From assembly GCA_050309795.1 (NCBI GenBank), contig JBNRMW010000012.1, positions 86,996 through 150,995 on the forward strand: 64,000 nt of DNA, in the 5' to 3' direction. The position numbers and the translations under genes were made by a program. This document shows, in pieces, positions 7,340-15,648 of the stretch; the first letter of the stretch is position 1; every line of letters starts with the position of its first letter. Below the pieces are notes generated by a model, which did not search any database, was not told where the DNA came from, and saw only the letters and a program-made list of their open reading frames with translations. The DNA comes from JBNRMW01 sp050309795. GTDB taxonomy: Bacteria > Bacillota_I > Bacilli_A > Erysipelotrichales > Erysipelotrichaceae.

Positions 7340-8995
7340 ATGAAAACAGATTTACAAATTGCTCAAGAAGCAAAGTTACAACCCATTAGTGAAATTGCCA
7401 AGAAAGCGCAAATCGATCAAAAATATCTAGAACAATATGGAACCAATAAAGCCAAAGTCTCGCTGGATTACTTAAAAGATAATACGAATAAGCCAGGGAA
7501 ACTAGTCTTAGTCACCGCCATTAATCCAACTAAAGCGGGAGAAGGGAAAAGCACCACCACCGTTGGCTTAGTCGATGGTTTAAATCAAATTGGCGTTCGT
7601 GCTATTGGGGCATTACGGGAACCAAGTATGGGTCCAGTTTTTGGCATGAAAGGGGGCGCTGCCGGAGGCGGATATGCCCAAGTTGTACCGATGGAAGACA
7701 TCAACCTCCACTTTACCGGAGATATGCATGCGATTACTTCTGCCAATAATCTCATTAGCGCGGCCATCGACAACCACATTTTCCAAGGTAATGAGTTATC
7801 CTTTGATTTAAACCGCGTGGAATTCAAACGTTGTTTGGATATGAATGATCGCGCCTTGCGTACCCTCGAGCTTCGAATTCGTAGAAATCAATCTCGCAAA
7901 GAAAGCTTCAATATCACGGTGGCTTCGGAAATCATGGCCATTTTGTGTTTAGCCAGGGACATGGAAGATCTTAAGAAACGTTTAGGACGCATTGTCTTAG
8001 GTTATAGTACAAATAATGAACCGATCTTTTTAGAACAATTAGAAATAGTTGGTGCAGTCGCCTTAATTTTAAGGGATGCGATGAAGCCAAACCTCGTTCA
8101 AACCTTGGAAAACAACCCCGTGTTCATTCATGGTGGACCATTCGCAAATATTGCTCATGGCTGTAACTCGGTCTTAGCGACTAAAATGGCACTTCAAGCT
8201 GGCGAGGTTGTGATTACAGAAGCTGGATTTGGAGCCGATTTAGGCGCAGAAAAGTTTTTAGATATAAAATGTCGTCTCCACGATTTGAAACCACAAGCGG
8301 TCGTCATTGTCGCCACAATTCGAGCGTTAAAACTACATGGCGGTGTTGAGTTTGAAGATTTAGATCACGAAAATGTGGAAGCACTTTTAGAAGGTTCTAA
8401 AAATTTGGCCAAACATATCGAAACCATTAAAGCCTTTAATTTACCAGCAGTCGTTGCTTTAAATGTCTTTGCGAAAGATACCCCAGCGGAAATCGAAGCA
8501 CTCAGTCAATGGTGTGAACATCAAGGTGTTCAGCTTTCCTTATCGGAAGTCTGGGAAAAAGGTGGGGCAGGGGCGATTGATTTGGCGAAACAACTCATGA
8601 ACGTGCTCCAACAAGAAAGCACCCTCCACCCGATTTATGCTTTAGAAGATACGTTTGAAACCAAACTACAAAAAATAGTTCAAACCGTCTATGGCGGAAA
8701 AGAGGCCATTTTAACCCCGGAGGCCCAAAATCAATTAGAAAATTATCGTGCAATGGGCTTGGATCATTTGCCAATCTGTATGGCGAAAACCCAATACTCC
8801 CTTTCCGATGATGAGAAAAAACGGGGACGCCCAGAAGATTTTACTATAACAATACGAGAAATCCGTCTCTCCAATGGCGCTGGTTTTCTTGTTTGTTTAA
8901 CTGGAAAAGTCATGACCATGCCAGGTCTACCAAAAGTGCCAGCGGCCACAAAGATGGATGTCTTAGCGGATGGTAGCGGTGTTGGATTATTTTAA
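7340..8995 (+). CDS. fhs: Formate-tetrahydrofolate ligase
   Basis: This cytosolic enzyme makes 10-formyltetrahydrofolate from formate, tetrahydrofolate and ATP, and can run backward to yield ATP. Its 551 residues match the normal family length of about 555. The nucleotide loop PTKAGEGKSTTT lies at residues 63-74, followed by EPSMGPVFGMKGGAAGGGYAQ, DMHAITSANNL and HGGPFANIAHGCNS, all classic for the family. It starts at the ATG at 7340 with AAAGGA upstream. The stop overlaps the queT-like start (TAATG). With fchA and ftcD in this window it can connect histidine breakdown to one-carbon metabolism. Confidence 0.96.
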   Translation: MKTDLQIAQEAKLQPISEIAKKAQIDQKYLEQYGTNKAKVSLDYLKDNTNKPGKLVLVTAINPTKAGEGKSTTTVGLVDGLNQIGVRAIGALREPSMGPVFGMKGGAAGGGYAQVVPMEDINLHFTGDMHAITSANNLISAAIDNHIFQGNELSFDLNRVEFKRCLDMNDRALRTLELRIRRNQSRKESFNITVASEIMAILCLARDMEDLKKRLGRIVLGYSTNNEPIFLEQLEIVGAVALILRDAMKPNLVQTLENNPVFIHGGPFANIAHGCNSVLATKMALQAGEVVITEAGFGADLGAEKFLDIKCRLHDLKPQAVVIVATIRALKLHGGVEFEDLDHENVEALLEGSKNLAKHIETIKAFNLPAVVALNVFAKDTPAEIEALSQWCEHQGVQLSLSEVWEKGGAGAIDLAKQLMNVLQQESTLHPIYALEDTFETKLQKIVQTVYGGKEAILTPEAQNQLENYRAMGLDHLPICMAKTQYSLSDDEKKRGRPEDFTITIREIRLSNGAGFLVCLTGKVMTMPGLPKVPAATKMDVLADGSGVGLF

Positions 8996-9474
8996 TGAAA
9001 AGTAAGGATTTAGTTTTACAAGCGCTGTTGGCGAGTATTTATGTGGTATTAACCCTCATTAGTAGTCCGTTGGCTTATGGTCCGGTTCAATTTCGCATTG
9101 CGGAGACATTGTTGATTTTAGTGCTCATTCATCCCAAACATAGCGTCGGGATTTTAATTGGTACCTTGATTGCGAATGTTCTAGGTTCGCCCTATGCCCT
9201 AGACTGGCTGGTCGGTACAGGTGCTTCTGCGCTCGCGATTTTTTTCATGATTATCTTACGGAAGTATCGTCATCTGGCGCTCTGGATGCCGACCTTAGTG
9301 AATGGACCGGTAATTGGATGGTTGATTTGGTTCACTACCGAAGGAACGGTACCTTTTTGGCCTTCCGCTTTTTCGGTGGCTTTTGGAGAATGGGTGGTCA
9401 CCTATGTTCTAGGTCTATTGTTATGGAAGCCGTTAACCAATAACCGCGCACTCATGGAGGTCCTTGACGCATGA
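8995..9474 (+). CDS. QueT-family transporter (queuosine precursor, ECF S-component type)
   Basis: This 159-residue membrane protein has five to six hydrophobic helices and is a QueT-type substrate-binding subunit. Such proteins join the shared ECF energy-coupling module to import queuine or preQ0/preQ1-like precursors. The motif YGPVQFRIAETL near residues 29-40 and the following IGTLIANVLGSPYALDW are typical. It starts within the fhs stop codon and its own stop overlaps the next start (ATGA), so it is translationally coupled. No ECF ATPase genes and no preQ1 riboswitch are seen nearby. Substrate is inferred from family only. Confidence 0.82.
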   Translation: MKSKDLVLQALLASIYVVLTLISSPLAYGPVQFRIAETLLILVLIHPKHSVGILIGTLIANVLGSPYALDWLVGTGASALAIFFMIILRKYRHLALWMPTLVNGPVIGWLIWFTTEGTVPFWPSAFSVAFGEWVVTYVLGLLLWKPLTNNRALMEVLDA

Positions 9475-10088
9475 AGAAAACTTTAAAACCCGCATCGAAA
9501 ATGATGGTCATGATGTTGGGGTTTGTTTTAATTGCTTTAGGAATTGCGCTCTTTTTTATGTCAAATATTGGTTCAAATCCGATGACGACTTTGGTCGAAG
9601 GATTGACCTCTAAGTTGCCTTGGTCTTTTGGAACCGTTAATATGCTCGCTAGCTTTGTGCTGTTAGTTCTTTCCTACTGGTCTTCAAAACGCTTTTTAGG
9701 AATTGGAACTATTTTGAATATGGTTGTCATTGGATATTTAGTGGACGTTTGGACATGGGTTTTTAAAGGGCATGTGGTCCTAGGCCCCTTGTGGATCCAA
9801 CTGCTTCTAAGTGTGGTGGGAACCCTCATCTTAGCGTTTGGGGTCGCGCTTTATATGTACGTGGATATGGGTTTTGGTCCATATGAAATGTTTATGGAAA
9901 TGGTGTCTGAATTGACCGGATGGTCCTTAGCAACCTCAAGAACGATTCAAGAAATTAGTGTGTTGGTGGTGGGGATTCTAATTGGTGGTCGGTTTGGTTT
10001 GGGGACGATTATTAATGCCCTTGTGACCGGTTATGTACTGGCTTTTTTCTATAAAAAAGTCAAGATTTGGTTTGAAGGGGAACATTAA
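9471..10088 (+). CDS. YczE/YitT-family membrane protein
   Basis: This is a 205-residue integral membrane protein with five or so helices. It shows an internal repeat: the pattern ALGIALFFMSNIGSNPMTTL near residues 22-41 is echoed by AFGVALYMYVDMGFGPYEMF near 122-141. Both halves are followed by GTILN or GTIIN. This two-fold organisation fits the YczE/YyaS/YitT group, whose transport substrate is unknown. It overlaps the QueT-like gene by 4 nt and the phosphoesterase gene starts 1 nt after its stop. Confidence 0.78.
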   Translation: MKKTLKPASKMMVMMLGFVLIALGIALFFMSNIGSNPMTTLVEGLTSKLPWSFGTVNMLASFVLLVLSYWSSKRFLGIGTILNMVVIGYLVDVWTWVFKGHVVLGPLWIQLLLSVVGTLILAFGVALYMYVDMGFGPYEMFMEMVSELTGWSLATSRTIQEISVLVVGILIGGRFGLGTIINALVTGYVLAFFYKKVKIWFEGEH

Positions 10089-10089
10089 G

Positions 10090-10830
10090 ATGAACGCCTA
10101 TATCGTGGGGGATACCCATGGAACTCTTGATTTAGATAAATTGAGTTTAGAAAATATCCAACGATTAAACATCCAAGCACAAGATGTCTTCATCCATTTG
10201 GGTGATATTGGTATTCCTGGTTTTGGCGTGGATTCAAGTGCGTTGCTGGATTATTATCAAAACTTGCCTTTTCAAGTCGTCATCAACTTGGGAAATCATG
10301 AAAACTACGATTGGGTGAAAGCTTCACCAATAACAGAAAAATTTGGTGCCAAAGGCTATGCGTTAGCTGAAAATCTCTTTGCTCCATTATGTGGTGAAAT
10401 AGCTCGTATTGGTTCCAAGACGTTTTGGTTTTATCCTGGGGGCTTCAGCTTGGATTATCAACGCCGTCGTTGGGGAGTCGATATCTTTGTCGACGAATTA
10501 CCCAGCAAGGAAAGCAGTGACAATGCCCTTAAAAATTTAAAAAGTCATGGCCAAGTGGATGTTGTGATTTCTCATGATGGACCGCGGCAGTTTGTCATGG
10601 AACATTTCGGTTTTCCAATCGCTGCTCAGCCCGCAGACTATACCCGCTTAAGTCAGACCACGGTTGACCGCATCCATCCAGCTTTTGCTTTGGATGAAGT
10701 GTATCGACATGAAAAGCCTTTATATCGTCGTTGGTTTTTTGGTCACCATCACCGTGATTTTTGTGATCAGCGTGTTTGTGCCGTTTTCAATACGATCCAC
10801 CGCTTAGATTTAAAAAGGGATTTAATATGA
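10090..10830 (+). CDS. Calcineurin-like metallophosphoesterase
   Basis: This 246-residue cytosolic phosphoesterase is of the calcineurin-like (binuclear metal) type. All five metal motifs are visible in order: GDTHG at 7-11, GDIG near 37, GNHE near 68, SHDGP near 160 and GHHH near 220. An upstream in-frame start at 10033 would overlap the preceding gene. The ATG at 10090 is preferred because the conserved strand MNAYIVGDTHG begins there. The substrate is not evident: such proteins include phosphodiesterases and bis(nucleosyl) tetraphosphatases. Its stop overlaps the rnmV start (ATGA). Confidence 0.85.
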   Translation: MNAYIVGDTHGTLDLDKLSLENIQRLNIQAQDVFIHLGDIGIPGFGVDSSALLDYYQNLPFQVVINLGNHENYDWVKASPITEKFGAKGYALAENLFAPLCGEIARIGSKTFWFYPGGFSLDYQRRRWGVDIFVDELPSKESSDNALKNLKSHGQVDVVISHDGPRQFVMEHFGFPIAAQPADYTRLSQTTVDRIHPAFALDEVYRHEKPLYRRWFFGHHHRDFCDQRVCAVFNTIHRLDLKRDLI

Positions 10831-11366
10831 AACGCACACTTTCTGAAATTATTGTCGTTGAAGGAAAAAACGATGTCAATAAAGTATTGTCTTGTGTCCA
10901 GGCCGATGTTTTAGCAACCTCGGGGACCCATATGTCTGCTGGCTTTCTTGAACATTTAAAACAGCTTGCCCAGCAGCGAACCATCGTGGTGATGACTGAC
11001 GACGACTACCCAGGTCGATGGATTCGTAGTAAAATAGAAGCGACCATTGGTCCCGTCCAACATGCGTATGTTTTTGCTTCAGAGAGCCGTCAACAACATA
11101 AAGTGGGAATTGAACATGCGAGTTGCGAGGCCATCCTTGAAGCGCTAGATTCAGTCGTCCGCTATGAAATCCAAGAGAATTCACTCTCATATCAAGATTT
11201 TTATGATTTAAAACTCCAAGGATTTCCCGACAGCCAAAAGCGTCGTATCCATCTTTGTCAAAAGATGCGCTTACCAAAGATGAATGCCAAGCGTTTATTT
11301 AAATCACTAAATCAATTAGGCTACAAGAAAGAGGAGGTTTTGAAATATGTTGACGATAGCGAATAA
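10827..11366 (+). CDS. rnmV: Ribonuclease M5
   Basis: RNase M5 completes 5S rRNA maturation in low-G+C Gram-positives by a double cut in the precursor. The 179-residue protein begins with a Toprim domain. The acidic Glu lies in IIVVEGKNDVNKV near 12, the DxD motif in MTDDDYPG near 59-62, and IEHA at about 106 precedes the C-terminal RNA-binding part. The start at 10827 (AAAAAGGGA upstream) overlaps the phosphoesterase stop. rsmA overlaps its 3' end by 20 nt, a gene pair conserved through Bacillota. Confidence 0.95.
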   Translation: MKRTLSEIIVVEGKNDVNKVLSCVQADVLATSGTHMSAGFLEHLKQLAQQRTIVVMTDDDYPGRWIRSKIEATIGPVQHAYVFASESRQQHKVGIEHASCEAILEALDSVVRYEIQENSLSYQDFYDLKLQGFPDSQKRRIHLCQKMRLPKMNAKRLFKSLNQLGYKKEEVLKYVDDSE

Positions 11367-12174
11367 ACAAGTCACCAAAGATTTGTTAGAAAAATACAAC
11401 CTCCAAGCGAAAAAAAAATTAGGTCAAAACTTTATCATTGACCCTTCCGTCGTTCGAACGATTGCTCAAAAAAGTTTGACAACTATGGAGTCAACGGTAG
11501 TGGAAATTGGCCCTGGTTTAGGGGCCCTTACCCAATTTCTAGCCCCCTTATCCAAACGGGTCCTCGCTGTTGAAATTGATGAGGATATGGTTGAAGTGTT
11601 GTCCACGGAATTAGCATCCTTAACGAATGTGGACATTATTCATGAAGATTTTCTAAAATGGGATCTTTCCGTTTTAGGTAATCAAGAAGTCATTGTGGTG
11701 GCGAATGTTCCCTATTACATCACCACGCCAATTATTTTTAAGTGGATAGAATCGGATGTGCGGGTTTCTTCCATGACCTTGATGATGCAAAAGGAACTGG
11801 CTCATCGTCTTGTGGCGGACATCAACACGAAGGATTATAATGCCTTATCGCTGATGATTCAATATTTGTTTGACGTTAAAACGATTATGAATATCCCCAA
11901 ACAATGCTTCTTGCCGATACCGAAGGTCGATAGTTCGGTGATTCAGTTTGTGTCAAAAAATGACCCTCAAGTAGCGAATCAGTCTCATTTTTTTGAATTT
12001 TTGAAACAATCGTTTCAAATGAAACGCAAAACATTAATGAACAACTTGAAAACAACCGTTGATCGAGATCAACTTCTATCCATCTTGGATGCGCTTAATA
12101 TCAGTCCAGATGTTCGCGCGGAAGCCGTATCTTTAGATCAATTTATAGAAATCTACCGGAGGTTATATGAGTGA
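11347..12174 (+). CDS. rsmA: 16S rRNA dimethyladenosine transferase (KsgA)
   Basis: RsmA dimethylates two adjacent adenosines near the 3' end of 16S rRNA during small-subunit assembly, using S-adenosylmethionine. The 275-residue protein shows KKLGQNFIID near residues 23-32, the SAM motif VEIGPGLGALT near 51-61 and the catalytic motif NVPYYITTPI near 120 (the N-[IL]-P-[YF] signature). The C-terminal helical domain is complete. The start has a strong GAGGAGG site inside rnmV. It overlaps ispE by 8 nt. Confidence 0.97.
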   Translation: MLTIANKQVTKDLLEKYNLQAKKKLGQNFIIDPSVVRTIAQKSLTTMESTVVEIGPGLGALTQFLAPLSKRVLAVEIDEDMVEVLSTELASLTNVDIIHEDFLKWDLSVLGNQEVIVVANVPYYITTPIIFKWIESDVRVSSMTLMMQKELAHRLVADINTKDYNALSLMIQYLFDVKTIMNIPKQCFLPIPKVDSSVIQFVSKNDPQVANQSHFFEFLKQSFQMKRKTLMNNLKTTVDRDQLLSILDALNISPDVRAEAVSLDQFIEIYRRLYE

Positions 12175-13036
12175 ACGAATAAGAGCTTATGGAAAAATAA
12201 ATTTAGGGTTACAAGTCGTGCGTAAACGACCCGATGGCTACCACGATTTACGGATGGTGATGGTTCCCATCGATCTTTTTGATTCGATTCATGTCGCCCC
12301 CTATGAAAAACTCATCATCCAGTCGGATAAGTGGTATTTACCTAATGACGATCGGAACACGGTGTACAAAGCCATTCGTTTGATGCAAGAAAACTATGGC
12401 ATTACTCAAAACTATGCGGTTCGGATCATAAAGAACATTCCGACCCAGGCTGGTTTAGCTGGTGGAAGTACCGATGCGGCAGCGATGATAAATTATTTGA
12501 ACATGAAACATCAGTTAAATCTGAGTCAACAAGAATTGATTGATATAGGGGTTCAGGTTGGCGCAGACGTTCCTTTTTGCTTGTTTAAAAGACCAGCATT
12601 GGTTGAAGGGATTGGTGAACGTTTAACCTTTTTAAAAGGAGATTTTGATTTTTATCTCTTTATTATGAAACCGAAGATGGGCGTTAGCACGGGCGGTTTA
12701 TTTAAATCCTTAAAAGTTAAACCTCAAAGTAATGACCGTTTCGAAAACTTGGTTCAAAGTATTGAAACAAATCATTATGAGGGCATTCAACAAAACTTGA
12801 TGAATGATTTACTCGAGCGAGCAACAGAAATCCAACCAGAGATTCAATTATTAATTGATGAACTTTTGGCTTTCGGTTTTGATAATGCTTCGATGACGGG
12901 ATCGGGATCGGTGGTCTTTGGTATTACCCGTTGTGAAGAACTATGCAATCGAGCGGTTCAAGCCTTCTATTTGAAGGTTCCTTTTGTTAAAAAATGCAAA
13001 GTCGTTAGGGACTTTTCTCAAAATAAGGTACAATAA
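12167..13036 (+). CDS. ispE: 4-diphosphocytidyl-2-C-methyl-D-erythritol kinase
   Basis: IspE is the ATP-dependent kinase of the non-mevalonate (MEP) isoprenoid pathway, so this organism makes isoprenoids by that route. The 289-residue GHMP kinase shows AYGKINLGLQV at the N-terminus, KRPDGYHDL near 20-28, the ATP loop PTQAGLAGGSTDAAA near 92-106 and a C-terminal TGSGSVVFG. Overlap with rsmA and the close glmU mirror the gene order of other Bacillota. The purR and spoVG genes found between ispE and glmU in Bacillus are absent. Confidence 0.96.
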   Translation: MSERIRAYGKINLGLQVVRKRPDGYHDLRMVMVPIDLFDSIHVAPYEKLIIQSDKWYLPNDDRNTVYKAIRLMQENYGITQNYAVRIIKNIPTQAGLAGGSTDAAAMINYLNMKHQLNLSQQELIDIGVQVGADVPFCLFKRPALVEGIGERLTFLKGDFDFYLFIMKPKMGVSTGGLFKSLKVKPQSNDRFENLVQSIETNHYEGIQQNLMNDLLERATEIQPEIQLLIDELLAFGFDNASMTGSGSVVFGITRCEELCNRAVQAFYLKVPFVKKCKVVRDFSQNKVQ

Positions 13037-13055
13037 ACTCGGAAAGGATGATTAT

Positions 13056-14426
13056 ATGAAATATGCGATAGTATTAGCTGCTGGCCAAGGCACAAGAATG
13101 AAGTCCGAAACTCCAAAAGTGATGCATTCCTTAGTCGATAAACCAATGCTAGAACACATCATCGAAAACTTAGAAAAGATAGAAGTAGACGAAAGCCATG
13201 TCGTCGTAGGCTATCAAAAAGAACAAATCAAAGAGTACTTTCAAAATCGGGTCCAATTCCATGACCAAGACGAACTATTGGGGACAGGTCATGCGGTGAT
13301 GCAGGTCCAAGAACTCCAAGATAAAGAAGGCAGTACCATTTTGTTATATGGCGATTGCCCGCTGGTTCAACCAGAAACCATGGAATCCCTCTTTCAAGAA
13401 GTTGAAAGCGTCGACATGGTCGTGCTGACCGCAGACCTCAAAGATCCCGGTGAATACGGCCGAGTGGTCCGTGACAATCAAGGGAAGGTCATCCGCATAG
13501 TGGAATACCGCGATGCCTCAGATAATGAAAAGAAAATCCGTGAAATTAATACAGGAATTTACTGCTTTAACAACAAGAGTTTATTTAAGTATTTAAACGA
13601 ATTATCAAGCGATAATTCTCAAAACGAATATTACATAACCGACTTAGTTGGAATATTTGCGAAACAAAACCTTGAAATTAAAGCCATAAAAGTAAGCGAT
13701 ATTAACGAAGTCATGGGGATTAACTCACGGGTTCAACTAGCGCAAGCTGAAAAATGGCTACGCCAACACATCAACTGTCATTGGATGGAACAAGGAGTCA
13801 CCCTGATTGATCCAAACAACACGTACATCTCAACCGATACGACCATTGGTCAAGATACTATTATCTATCCAGGAACGTATTTAAAAGGAAAAAACCAAAT
13901 TGGTCAACGCGTGGAGATTCGGGGCAACACCTGGTTGGAAAATGCCGAAATTGGCGATAATACCATCATTGAAGCCTCAAAAATTATTGATTCGAAAGTG
14001 TCTCATGATGTTAAAGTGGGTCCGTATGCACACTTGCGTAATGGGACCATCATCGAAGCCTATAATCGCATTGGGAACTTTGTTGAAGTGAAGAAATCGA
14101 CTTTCCATGAAGATGCTCGCTGTGCACATCTATCCTATATCGGGGATACCACCGTTGGTAAGAAAGTGAATATCGGAGCTGGGGTTGTTACCGTGAACTT
14201 CGATGGTTTTAATAAACATCATACTGAAATTAAAGAAGGAGCTTTTATTGGTTCGAATGTAAACTTAATCGCTCCGATTACCGTTGGTAAAGAAGCCGTT
14301 GTGGCGGCTGGTTCAACCATTAGAAAAGATGTCGCTGATGGCGCACTTGTTATTGAAAGGGCAATGGAAACCACCAAGGAAGGTTATGGTTGGAAGTACT
14401 TAGCAAAGAAACATGAAAAGGAGTAG
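13056..14426 (+). CDS. glmU: Bifunctional GlcNAc-1-phosphate uridyltransferase / GlcN-1-phosphate acetyltransferase
   Basis: GlmU makes UDP-N-acetylglucosamine, the entry point to peptidoglycan and other amino-sugar polymers. The 456-residue protein has the N-terminal nucleotidyltransferase with LAAGQGTRMKSETPK near residues 6-20 and the YGDCPLV Asp near 103. A C-terminal left-handed beta-helix (hexapeptide repeats) follows from about 250, with the acetyltransferase stretch RNGTIIEAYNRIGNFVEVK. A longer frame begins at 12984, inside ispE. The ATG at 13056 fits the family start and has GGAAAGGA upstream. It lies 19 nt after the ispE stop. Confidence 0.97.
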   Translation: MKYAIVLAAGQGTRMKSETPKVMHSLVDKPMLEHIIENLEKIEVDESHVVVGYQKEQIKEYFQNRVQFHDQDELLGTGHAVMQVQELQDKEGSTILLYGDCPLVQPETMESLFQEVESVDMVVLTADLKDPGEYGRVVRDNQGKVIRIVEYRDASDNEKKIREINTGIYCFNNKSLFKYLNELSSDNSQNEYYITDLVGIFAKQNLEIKAIKVSDINEVMGINSRVQLAQAEKWLRQHINCHWMEQGVTLIDPNNTYISTDTTIGQDTIIYPGTYLKGKNQIGQRVEIRGNTWLENAEIGDNTIIEASKIIDSKVSHDVKVGPYAHLRNGTIIEAYNRIGNFVEVKKSTFHEDARCAHLSYIGDTTVGKKVNIGAGVVTVNFDGFNKHHTEIKEGAFIGSNVNLIAPITVGKEAVVAAGSTIRKDVADGALVIERAMETTKEGYGWKYLAKKHEKE

Positions 14427-14430
14427 GGCA

Positions 14431-15387
14431 ATGGAAGATGTTATCGTTTTTGGCTTAAGTCGCTCACTAAATTTAACAAAAGAAATTTGTGAACACCTTC
14501 AAATACGACAAGGAAACATAAATGTCACCCATTTTGCGGATGGGGAAATCTTAGTAGAACCCATTGATTCGGTTCGGGGGAAAAAGGTATTCCTCATTCA
14601 ATCGACTTCTAAACCTGTGTCGGATGCGTATATGGAAGTTCTCATTGCGTTGGATGCTTGTAAACGAGCATCAGCAGATGAAGTCACCGTGGTCATGCCC
14701 TACTATGGCTACGCTCGTCAAGACCGTAAAGCACGGGCTCGTCAACCGATTACTGCCAAGTTGATGGCCGATTTATTACAAAGTGCTGGAGCTGATCGGG
14801 TTGTTACAGTGGATTTACACGCACCACAAATTCAAGGGTTCTTTAATGTCCCAATTGATGATTTATCTGCGACCTCAATTATTGGTCAATACATTCGTAA
14901 GAAAGATTTTCAAGACGACATCGTTATTGTTTCGCCTGACCATGGTGGAGCAACGCGTGCGCGCCGGGTGTCGGATACGATTCCAGGATCCAGTATTGCG
15001 ATTATTGATAAACGCCGCACCAGTCCAAATGTCGCCGAATCGGTGAACTTGGTTGGGGATGTCAAAAATAAAATTGCCATTATTGTTGACGACATTGTTG
15101 ACACAGCAGGTTCCATGCTTGGTGGGGTCAACATGCTCTTTGATAAAGGAGCTAAAGAAGTCTATGCCGCAACCACTCATGCGGTCTTATCAGATCCCGC
15201 TTTGGAACGCATTCGCGCATCAAAAATCACCGAATTACTCGTGACAAACACGATTGAATTGGATGAAGAGAAAGCTGATGAACCAAAGATTGTGGTTATC
15301 TCTATTGCCTATATGCTGGCTAAAACCATTGAGGCGATTACTTACAATAATCCAGTCTCGGAAATTTGGGCACTCTTTAACGATTAA
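14431..15387 (+). CDS. prs: Ribose-phosphate pyrophosphokinase
   Basis: Prs makes phosphoribosyl pyrophosphate from ribose-5-phosphate and ATP, feeding nucleotide, histidine, tryptophan and NAD synthesis. The 318-residue class I enzyme shows YYGYARQDRKARARQPI near 95-111, VDLHAPQIQGFF near 129, SPDHGGATRAR near 170 and the PRPP loop IVDDIVDTAGS near 215. The start at 14431 is preferred over 14413 because GGAG lies 8 nt upstream and the shorter form fits the family. It is the last gene of the run and is followed by a terminator at 15456. Confidence 0.97.
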   Translation: MEDVIVFGLSRSLNLTKEICEHLQIRQGNINVTHFADGEILVEPIDSVRGKKVFLIQSTSKPVSDAYMEVLIALDACKRASADEVTVVMPYYGYARQDRKARARQPITAKLMADLLQSAGADRVVTVDLHAPQIQGFFNVPIDDLSATSIIGQYIRKKDFQDDIVIVSPDHGGATRARRVSDTIPGSSIAIIDKRRTSPNVAESVNLVGDVKNKIAIIVDDIVDTAGSMLGGVNMLFDKGAKEVYAATTHAVLSDPALERIRASKITELLVTNTIELDEEKADEPKIVVISIAYMLAKTIEAITYNNPVSEIWALFND

Positions 15388-15455
15388 TGATCGATCACAC
15401 GCGTCTTCGTTGTGTAGATAATGAAGTCATCAAATTTAAGTGATAATTTTCAATT

Positions 15456-15490
15456 AACGGTTGGTTTTATATAAATCCAACCGTTTTTTC
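15456..15490 (+). terminator. Rho-independent terminator after prs
   Basis: AACGGTTGG (15456-15464) pairs with CCAACCGTT (15477-15485), with a 12-nt loop, followed by a T-run. It closes the long fhs-to-prs run. Confidence 0.88.
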
Positions 15491-15648
15491 ATGTTCGCAG
15501 CAATTTATTTCGTTTAAAACTACGAAAAGGACAAAGCTTGTCAACAAGAATTGGGGCGTTTAGTTCCACAATTTAATCCAAGGATTAAATTATTTTCAAA
15601 AGGTCACATATTGGAAATGACGATTCTAATCGACCACTTTTTAATGCC

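Noticed and set aside
8995..9060. preQ1 riboswitch in front of the QueT-like gene
   Set aside because: The start overlaps the fhs stop codon, so there is no untranslated leader to hold one.
14875..15180. Minus-strand open frames inside prs
   Set aside because: They are antisense shadows of a highly conserved gene.
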